Position numbers and translations under genes: made by a program. From assembly GCA_037951105.1 (NCBI GenBank), contig JBAMJV010008013.1, forward strand, positions 57,580 to 121,579: a stretch of DNA of 64,000 bases. Direction: 5' to 3'. The notes under the pieces were generated by a model that made no database searches, was not told the origin of the DNA, and saw nothing but the letters and a program-made list of their open reading frames with translations. Below are positions 58,701 to 64,000 of the stretch, one piece after another. Source of the stretch: Echinarachnius parma. Its lineage: Eukaryota; Echinodermata; Echinoidea; Clypeasteroida; Echinarachniidae. Each line of letters opens with the position of its first letter. Positions within the stretch are counted from its first letter, which is position 1.

Positions 58701-61700
58701 TCAAAAGATTAATATTAAATTATTTGAGACTTCTAACAAAGTTTTACATACATAACTTCAAAGCTCCTTGATAATAAGAAATATAACTGTTTTTTATCAA
58801 AATGTATGGTTTTTAAGAAGAACTGTTGCAACTATTTTACAAAGAAACTAACGGCTTTCCATAATAGTTAGGTCCAACTTAGAGTTAAGTTCAACTTTGA
58901 ATATTTATTACACACCACCCCACACTCAGGCTGCTTCGAAGAACGGTCAACCGACCATTACCACCGTGAACCCTGCTGACCAACATCTCCTCGGAAACGA
59001 GGTAGGACTCAGTCCGGCCGACGTCCAACTCGCCAACCTTTTCTACGAATGCGACGTCGAGAATTGTCCGAGGGACTTGCAGTGCGAGAACGGCGGCTCT
59101 TTAGACCCCAGCAACTGCGTGTGCGTCTGTTCATCCGGCTTCAGCGGAGATCTCTGCGAGATCGTTGACGAGATCGTTGGCGAGACCAGTGAATCGGTGT
59201 TCGTGTTCGAGCTCACTGATCCAGAGGGCAGGGTTGTTTCACCTAATTACCCGGACAACTACAATAACGGCGATGTCTATATCTACCGAATTCAGGTTTG
59301 TGCAATTGCCACCCGGACATGACCCGGACAACTACAATAACGGCGATGTATATATCTACCATGACTACCGAATTCAGGTTTGTGCAATTCCTTACCCGGA
59401 CATGACCCGGACAACTACAATAACGGCGATGTATATATCTACCATGACTACCGAATTCAGGTTTGTGCAATTGCTTACCCGGACATTACCCGGACAACTA
59501 CAATAACGGCGATGTATATATCTACCATGACTACCGAATTCAGGTTTGTGCAATTGCTTACCCGGACATTACCCGGACAACTACAATAACGGCGATGTCT
59601 ATATCTACCGAATTCAGGTTTGTGCAATTGCTTACCCGGACATTACCCGGACAACTACAATAACGGCGATGTCTATATCTACCGAATTCAGGTTTGTGCA
59701 ATTGCTTACCCGGACATTACCCGGACAACTACAATAACGGCGATGTCTATATCTACCGAATTCAGGTTTGTGCCATTGCTTACCCGGACATTACCCGGAC
59801 AACTACAATAACGGCGATGTCTATATCTACCGAATTCAGGTTTGTGCAATATTACATTATACGAAAAACCTCTGCTGACAACTACAATAACGGCGATGTA
59901 TATATCTACCGAATTCAGGTTTGTGCAATTGCTCTGTTTTACATTGTGTCATCTCAACCGGACAACTACAAGAACGGCGATGTCTATATCTACCGAATTC
60001 AGGTTTGTGCAATTGCTCTGTTTTACATTGTGTCATCTCAACCGGACAACTACAAGAACGGCGATGTCTATATCTACCGAATTCAGGTTTGTGCAATTGC
60101 TTTGTATTATATTACCCGGACAACTACAATAACGGCGATGTCTATATCTACCGAATTCAGGTTTGTGCAATAAGGGAGTTGGTAGTTAGCCCATGGAGCG
60201 ACGGACGTAATCGGGTTTTCGGAAGATTGTACCAAATTTGAGGCTTTACGCGTACGTTTACGGCACAGCCTGTGACGCACGCATTTAAAGGGGTAGTTTA
60301 GTTTTGGTAGAGAGGGCGCTGCACATCGCAATTTTTTTGTGAGGTAATTAAAAACTGAGTGTCAAATTTGAAAGAACATGCAATTTTAATGGCAGAATAA
60401 ACTTTATTTGGTCGAAATCGGCCCACAAACGGCTGAAATATCAATAAATGTATCTGATCTTATAATTATTTGGGGCCCAAATAATTAACGGTTTTTTCAA
60501 AAAATTCAAAAAATGCTTCCACTTTTTCAAAAAATTTCGAAAGTGTTATTTAAGTAGTTGTTGATGTTCTCTCTATAAAATCAGTCTGGTAATAAAACAT
60601 CACATGCATTATTGTGTATGGAAAATGGTTGAAACTGACGCCTTTAAAAAAGCGCCCTCTCGTGATCAAAATGGCTCTTTTTGAATGATAACATGCTTTT
60701 TACTTAGTCATTTTGCAAGTTTGTATACTTTTCGAGCATAGTGGAGTTATTACTATTAGTGTTTAAGGTTATTGTCCAGGTTTGGTTACTAAAGTTCAGC
60801 CTTACCAAAACTAAACTACCCCTTTAAAGTACAGGAGCTCTATTTCCGCGTGCGCGCGTGAATTCTCCTTGTGTTTTGTTACGTTTGAAAGACCTGACAA
60901 AAAAAACTCTCCTTAATCCTAAAATATTTCAAATTGAATAAATACAACCATTCATTTTAATTTTCAAACTTGAAGCAGGCTAAATAAATTTGTTAGAATA
61001 AAAATACACACACATCTACGCATGGGGCCTTTACGATTTCAATAAAAGCCCAGATACGAACGTTGACATTTTTGTTAAAATCCGAAAATAAATAGAAAAC
61101 AAAAATATATTAAAAAATCAGTGTTATGTATATGAGATGTCCATTATGATTAATTCGGAAAAACATTTATGAATTCGAGCCAAATTTCCCGTGAAAACAC
61201 GTTTCAAATGTGACAATAATTGCACGAAGGTCTATGGGACAACGGGCAATATCGGTGTTTTTGGTACAGTGAATTTTCGTCTCAGAAATTGGCGCATGCG
61301 CAGTTTGTAACTACGAACTCCCTTATTCCTCTGTTTTACATTGTGTCATCTCATTACCTGGACAAATACAATAACGGCGATGTCTATATCTACCGAATTC
61401 AGGTTCGTGCAATTGCTCTGTTTTACATTGTGTCATCTCAACCGGACAACTACAAGAACGGCGATGTCTATATCTACCGAATTCAGGTTTGTACAATTGC
61501 TCTGTTTTACATTGTGTCATCTCATTACGCGGACAACTACATTAACGGCGATGTCTATATCTACCGAATTCAGGTTTGTGCAATTGCTCTGTTTTACATT
61601 GTGTCATCTCAACCGGACAACTACAAGAACGGCGATGTCTATATCTACCGAATTCAGGTTCGTGCAATTGCTCTGTTTTACATTGTGTCACCTAATTACC

Positions 61701-62680
61701 CGGACAAATACAATAACGGCGATGTCTATATCTACCGAATTCAGGTTTGTGCAATTGCTCTGTATTACATTATAGGAACAAACCTCCGCTGACGATTTGT
61801 TAAAGGACAATAAAACTCGGGAAAATTAATTGTTTTCACAATTATACACTAAATAGGATAAATATTCTCTGAAAGTTTGAGCACGATCGGTCATGAAATC
61901 AGAAAAAAAATGTACAAGCAATGGGCAATAGATGATAGAATCAGTCATAAAGTTTCCCTTTTCTCACTTAAAGAATCAGTGTTTTTATATAAATAGTTTT
62001 ACAGAACATTCAGAAAGATTTTTACAATGATGTATTCTGTATGACTAATCATGATTAATCGTGTTTTGAGGGAGGGACATGATGCACTGTGTTTAAGGAT
62101 CGGTCACATATTACCGGATAGAGTCAACGGATGCCCAACGAATTGAAACTTTGCGAAATCAAATAATCCTGTGGTGAAAGTCGTCTCCATTGCTTCATGC
62201 ACAAACCATTCCGCCGGATAGGGCAACGTTAATCGCCTAACAAGAAACGCATACCAACGGAGACGAACGAATTAAAAAATGGTGCTCTCCGTCGTGCGTC
62301 TGTTTACCATAAGCTCTCCGGTGAAAGGTGACCGGGCCTTTATATTACCCAGTATATATATATTGTTCTTGCAGGGACCTCCAGAGTTAATCACAACGAT
62401 CACACTGACCTTTCACGACATGGAGATTGAGAGTAGCGAATCATGCGCGCACGACGCAGTCGAGGTTCGAACCTACGATGTCGACGCTCCCGGCCAGATG
62501 TTCTGCGGCAGCGTCCTCCCTCCCGTTCAGACGTCGGCCGGGAACCAGATGCTGGTCGCATTTACATCCGACTTCAACAACCTTGTCGGCCGAGGCTTCA
62601 ATGCCTCTTATGTCATCGTCGAAGAAGACATGTATGACTACTTGGAGAGCTATTCAGAATTCTCTTATTATAGTGTATAA
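46480..62680 (+). CDS. Astacin-family metalloprotease with EGF and CUB domains, complete 6-exon model
   Basis: Exons: 46480-46605, 49659-50055, 52601-52806, 56296-56499, 58930-59295 and 62375-62680. All splice sites are GT-AG and all phases agree (0,1,0,0,0), giving 1605 nt or 534 residues. Order: signal peptide; propeptide with two FGDMM motifs; furin-like RTKR; mature domain beginning ATSDTSLRWP; catalytic HELGHAIGFEHE and Met-turn SIMQY; one EGF-like domain; one CUB domain; short Tyr-rich tail. Astacins are secreted zinc endopeptidases of matrix remodelling, hatching and growth-factor processing; the single EGF-plus-CUB layout resembles echinoderm blastula proteases and short tolloid-like enzymes. 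The specific substrate cannot be inferred. Introns carry many transposons and two arrays derived from exon boundaries. Confidence 0.93.
46660..46802. repeat. (ACT)n microsatellite in astacin intron 1
   Basis: About 140 bp of ACT/TACT triplets, 55 bp after the exon 1 donor. The Leu-rich frame across it is the repeat translated. Confidence 0.95.
46826..48270. other. Astacin intron 1, AT-rich, no distinct element
   Basis: Short hydrophobic frames occur by chance in AT-rich sequence. No bounded repeat or exon found. Confidence 0.35.
48271..48413 (+). repeat. Intronic repeat shared with astacin intron 3
   Basis: AGGTTCGGATTTTACCACAC and following AATATAGATGTNTNCGG match 56107-56222 in a later intron of the same gene at roughly 75-80 percent by eye. 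Confidence 0.6.
48790..49658 (+). repeat. Tandem array of six decoy exon-2 acceptor regions
   Basis: Units of 134-137 bp each contain the pyrimidine tract and TTCCTTGCAG/GAGAA acceptor followed by about 80 bp resembling the start of true exon 2. Pseudo-exon starts: 48844, 48981, 49117, 49253, 49389 and 49523; the real exon starts at 49659. Read in the required phase, five of six begin GAG AAT CAC TCT TGA (stop at codon five); the copy at 48981 has AGA and stays open. Each copy keeps an excellent acceptor but lacks a good donor. Confidence 0.9.
49659..50055 (+). CDS. Astacin exon 2: propeptide with duplicated FxGD motif and furin site
   Basis: Begins EKRSSKKDDLEKEDEPTEGH. The block DEMPPGILFGDMMLTPEQYK followed by EVMAAIEHEKTGRT occurs twice, almost identical even at DNA level. 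In astacins the propeptide FxGD aspartate ligates the catalytic zinc and keeps the zymogen inactive; here two candidates are present. RTKRK then ATSDTSLRWPLGIVPYVISE marks the activation site and start of the mature enzyme. Ends in phase 1 at a GTAAGA donor. Confidence 0.93.
50230..50301 (+). pseudogene. tRNA-Ala-like sequence (AGC), probably degenerate
   Basis: Acceptor GGTTTTG/CGAAGCC pairs fully with wobbles, the D arm GCTC/GAGC is perfect, and the loop CTAGCAA has anticodon AGC. The anticodon stem CTGGT/CACGG is mostly mispaired and the T stem TCTGG/CCCGG has a mismatch. B-box-like GGTTTGATTCC. Best read as a tRNA pseudogene or SINE head in astacin intron 2. Confidence 0.5.
50667..52543. 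mobile_element. Inverted-repeat element (~1.9 kb) in astacin intron 2
   Basis: About 70-bp inverted ends: ATTGGCCCGAATTCTCATC...AAAAAGACAAAGACTAC at the left and its inverse at 52474-52543. A single related end is at 34457. A family Y element occupies much of its right half. No transposase frame seen. Confidence 0.65.
51545..52470 (-). mobile_element. Family Y element, reverse orientation, with nested 158-bp element
   Basis: Reverse complement of Y: starts ACCCAAATAAGGCCGGG and ends GAAATAGCCCGGTATTTTT. At 52244-52401 a 158-bp insertion is flanked by TTAA on both sides (52240-52243, 52402-52405) and begins AGGTACTTCAGATTCGCC; other Y copies lack it (CTTAAGATCTCGG). Confidence 0.8.
52601..52806 (+). 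CDS. Astacin exon 3: N-terminal half of the catalytic domain
   Basis: Encodes ADSSIIRAAMDHWEEHTCLK through FVQDDGCWSSLGRAG and SIGEGCAY. HWEEHTCLKF and the GCWS...GEGCA cysteine pair are standard astacin-fold elements. The acceptor CCGCAG joins in phase 1; the donor TAT/GTAAGT is consensus. Confidence 0.95.
53524..54692. mobile_element. TTAA-flanked element, family Z (piggyBac-like termini)
   Basis: 1169 bp between TTAA at 53520-53523 and 54693-54696. Ends CCCTATCAAGCCCAGG and the inverse of CCCTATCAAGCCCAAGC. Subterminal G and C homopolymers face each other across the element. AT-rich interior without a transposase. Confidence 0.9.
54700..55385. other. Astacin intron 3, mostly unassigned
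   Basis: Contains a C/G-homopolymer stretch with CATAGGCGTAGGAGGCGG at about 55010, an end also found at 46060. The short frames here look non-coding. Confidence 0.35.
55386..55689. repeat. Near-perfect 304-bp hairpin
   Basis: Arms 55386-55521 and 55554-55689 (136 bp each) are nearly perfect inverses, e.g. AATTAGCTGTACAGAAGAAC against GTTCTTCTGTACAGCTAATT. The 32-nt loop includes a small palindrome around GTACCCCGTAC. In the sense strand of astacin intron 3, so it would be transcribed as double-stranded RNA. Confidence 0.9.
56107..56222 (+). repeat. Intronic repeat shared with astacin intron 1
   Basis: Partner of 48271-48413, sharing TTAGGTTCGGATTTTACCAC. It ends about 75 bp before exon 4. 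Confidence 0.55.
56296..56499 (+). CDS. Astacin exon 4: zinc-binding and Met-turn exon
   Basis: Encodes LGTIVHELGHAIGFEHEQTR through PDRDDYITVHFENI and VGSIMQYGPY. HExxHxxGxxH supplies three zinc histidines and the catalytic glutamate; the following Glu of HE and the SIMQY Met-turn tyrosine are family hallmarks. All catalytic residues are present. Acceptor TCTCATAG, donor TAC/GTAAGT, both phase 0. Confidence 0.97.
56893..57195 (+). mobile_element. tRNA-derived SINE
   Basis: A B box GGTTCGATTCCC in a tRNA-like head, then GTGTCCTTCAGCAAGACACT, ACCTGGCAGGAATG and an (ATT)n tail at about 57178-57192. The order head, conserved core and short simple-repeat tail is typical of metazoan tRNA SINEs. 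In astacin intron 4, sense. Confidence 0.75.
57391..57599. repeat. 209-bp hairpin
   Basis: Arms AATAGACCGCTTCTGTAATG ... CCGGCAAGCT and inverse, with a loop of about 11 nt. Only a few mismatches. A second, smaller hairpin follows at 57719-57788 (arms TGTGTGTTAAACCT). Confidence 0.85.
58609..58924. mobile_element. Family S element abutting the exon 5 acceptor
   Basis: Starts GGGGGTGTTTCACAAAG and carries TAGGCCATTTGTAGGC and CTTTCCATAATAGTTAGGTC. The right end appears as a degraded inverse terminus running to about 58924, five bases before the exon 5 acceptor CAG at 58927-58929. The element therefore probably supplies the branch-site region. Confidence 0.6.
58930..59295 (+). CDS. Astacin exon 5: end of catalytic domain, EGF and start of CUB
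   Basis: Encodes AASKNGQPTITTVNPADQHL to QLANLFYEC (astacin C-terminus), then NCPRDLQCENGGSLDPSNCV and CVCSSGFSGDLCE (EGF-like, six cysteines), then GRVVSPNYPDNYNNGDVYIY RIQ starting the CUB domain. The usual first and second CUB cysteines are absent. The donor CAG/GTTTGT is suboptimal and is followed by 16 tandem copies of itself. Confidence 0.93.
59296..60170 (+). repeat. Tandem array of exon 5 donor regions, part 1
   Basis: Eleven copies of 74-84 bp, each containing GACAACTACAATAACGGCGA TGTCTATATCTACCGAATTC and AG/GTTTGTG. Exon-like ends fall at 59377, 59460, 59543, 59617, 59691, 59765, 59839, 59918, 60002, 60086 and 60160. The 74- and 83-bp periods are not multiples of three, so most copies are out of frame with one another. 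Confidence 0.95.
60173..61323. mobile_element. TA-flanked element splitting the donor array
   Basis: Ends AGGGAGTTGGTAGTTA and the inverse of AGGGAGTTCGTAGTTA, flanked by TA at 60171-60172 and 61324-61325. A full family X element (60289-60823) is nested inside. Interior otherwise AT-rich and non-coding. Confidence 0.8.
60289..60823. mobile_element. Family X element, full length, nested
   Basis: 535 bp between TTAA at 60285-60288 and 60824-60827, with ends AGGGGTAGTTTAGTTTTGG and inverse. Inserted within the TA-flanked element. Confidence 0.92.
61326..61790 (+). repeat. Tandem array of exon 5 donor regions, part 2
   Basis: Five further copies with exon-like ends at 61402, 61486, 61573, 61657 and 61744. 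Spacing is 84 or 87 bp, multiples of three, so the frame stays open through all of them (repeating FYIVSSQPDNYKNGDVYIYR). The last copy restores the true exon peptide VSPNYPDKYNNGDVYIYRIQ. Confidence 0.95.
61791..62374. other. Remainder of astacin intron 5
   Basis: AT-rich, no bounded element. Ends in a TA-rich tract and TTGTTCTTGCAG acceptor. Confidence 0.5.
62375..62680 (+). CDS. Astacin exon 6: CUB domain and C-terminus
   Basis: Encodes GPPELITTITLTFHDMEIES, SCAHDAVEVRTYD, FCGSVLPP and NNLVGRGFNASYVI, the middle and end of a CUB domain with its second disulfide pair (SCAHD, FCG). A short acidic, Tyr-rich tail (DYLESYSEFSYYSV) ends at TAA 62678-62680. Confidence 0.95.
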   Translation, partial: GPPELITTITLTFHDMEIESSESCAHDAVEVRTYDVDAPGQMFCGSVLPPVQTSAGNQMLVAFTSDFNNLVGRGFNASYVIVEEDMYDYLESYSEFSYYSV

Positions 62681-64000
62681 TTTTCATCTATTTGGCGTTT
62701 TCGACGTTTTCCTTTTTAAAAAAAGGGGGTGGTTTTCAGCACTCATCGAAAACTAATCACATAAAGGATATCTTCGCAGGTGCATTTTGCGCCGTTATGA
62801 GTAGGTTTTCTAAGCATTTCGCCATTAAGGGGTGTAAACTTACGATGGTGTGATACGCCATGCAGGGGTAGATGGACGCGGGTGGTTAGCACTTTTGTAT
62901 GAGAGTTACCCCCGGGGGGGGGGGGGGGTTCTGGCAGGAGAAGTAATGCAAGCATGCAATCAAGTGTTATTTCTATAAAATATGGAAGTCCTTTGAGACT
63001 GTGTCGACATTTAAGCTTTAAACAGCTTTAATTATACAAAATAGTCTTCATAACATTTGTTATTGTACTTGTGATGGGTATATATACTGATTTGAAATTA
63101 TACTCCAACTTAAATTGTTTATACATATACATGCAGCATATGATTGTTAGATTATCATTCATTATATTCCGCCTATCTTCTGTGGATATGGTCTAAGCCT
63201 AGTGCCGAGAAGCCTGCTGAATGTACCTAGCCAAGCTGGCAAGATTATACCATTAGACAGCGGATTTTAGGATGAGAGGATCAGTACAACGGATATAATT
63301 TTTGTCTCGTTCTTTATTTAAAAATTTAGATTTTGTTATTTGAAAAATATTTTGAAAAATATTGTTTGGCCTAAAATATTCTAAATCAAATGTAACGCCA
63401 AAATGTTAACAACAACAACAGCGCGGTATGTACATGATGATCACGCCTAGTAAATGTTTTTTAATGTTTATAGAAATTGTTATAATTGTAATGAAGTTCA
63501 TTATTGTTATTCTTACCTTCCTTCCATTTGACAGTAGATGACACATATCTTTATAACATGTATATGTTTGAAGACCAATAACATTTATCTTATCTTATCT
63601 TATCTTATCTTCTCTAAAGTGGCATGCCAATAAATTTCATGAAGTCAAAGGTCACCTACCGCTTCCGGTGTTTTTTGTGCGTTAAAGTGTCTATAAATAA
63701 GGTTAAAGGGGGGCCGCAACGCAAAGAAAAGCAAAGGAATATACATGTATGTGTTGATACCGTTGTTTACATTACGTTTCACTCAAGTTAGAAAATATCC
63801 GATTCTCAGGCCTGAGGAGAGGTTGAGAGATTCGTGCCTCTAGTAGAATTTTATCACCGTTTACACCGTTCTTATCGGTTTTACTGCGTGTAACCGGAGG
63901 AGATTATCTCTATAATACCACTAGGTCTCGGTAGGCAGTTAACAGGGCATGGAATGTTGACGAAAGCTATTAAAATGGTTGAGTTGATTTCCACCGTGGT
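62681..64000. other. Astacin 3' flank
   Basis: A possible AATAAA poly(A) signal is at 63629-63634, about 950 bp after the stop; nothing closer matches well. A (TTATC)n tract at 63585-63611 resembles a LINE tail but no LINE body is recognised. No further gene seen to the window end. Confidence 0.4.

Noticed and set aside
59896-60096. His/Arg/Cys-rich minus-strand frames across the donor array
   Set aside because: Antisense translation of the tandem exon-end repeat.

Overview
This is animal nuclear DNA: AT-rich, with small exons, canonical GT-AG introns, no operons, and dense transposon and satellite sequence. The astacin-EGF-CUB metalloprotease, the NACHT ATPase and the many cut-and-paste element remnants suggest an invertebrate, probably a marine deuterostome (echinoderm or hemichordate-like). 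That placement is inference; nothing here fixes the species.

Two protein-coding genes can be reconstructed. On the minus strand (1-11027), eight exons with canonical splice sites and matching phases at all seven junctions join into one 1008-codon open frame: a short N-terminus, a large NACHT ATPase module, a linker, and the start of a protein kinase domain that runs off the left edge. On the plus strand (46480-62680), six exons encode a complete 534-residue secreted astacin-family metalloprotease: signal peptide, propeptide with a duplicated FxGD aspartate-switch motif, furin-like site, astacin catalytic domain (HELGHAIGFEHE and SIMQY Met-turn), one EGF-like domain and one CUB domain. Two exon boundaries of this gene have become tandem arrays: six extra copies of the exon 2 acceptor side and sixteen extra copies of the exon 5 donor side.

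The 11-46 kb interval has no gene I can support and is built of nested repeats. Several TTAA-flanked inverted-repeat families recur (labels X, Y, Z, U and V are mine). There are hAT-type elements with CAGTGGCG-type ends, TA-flanked elements, and a 7.5-kb foldback element (12971-20489) whose arms are minisatellite arrays, one with a 1134-bp higher-order repeat. A roughly 58-bp minisatellite (28106-30012) has a 753-bp higher-order repeat, and segmental duplications lie at 20.6-26.8 kb and 38.5-44.2 kb. Several insertions can be defined to the base because an uninterrupted paralogous copy of the target lies elsewhere in the window.

Smaller features are a tRNA-Gly(TCC) gene in an intron of the NACHT-kinase gene, a degenerate tRNA-Ala-like sequence, two tRNA-derived SINEs, a LINE 3' fragment, and several long near-perfect hairpins. 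Coordinates of well-bounded elements are exact readings; boundaries of old repeat copies are approximate.
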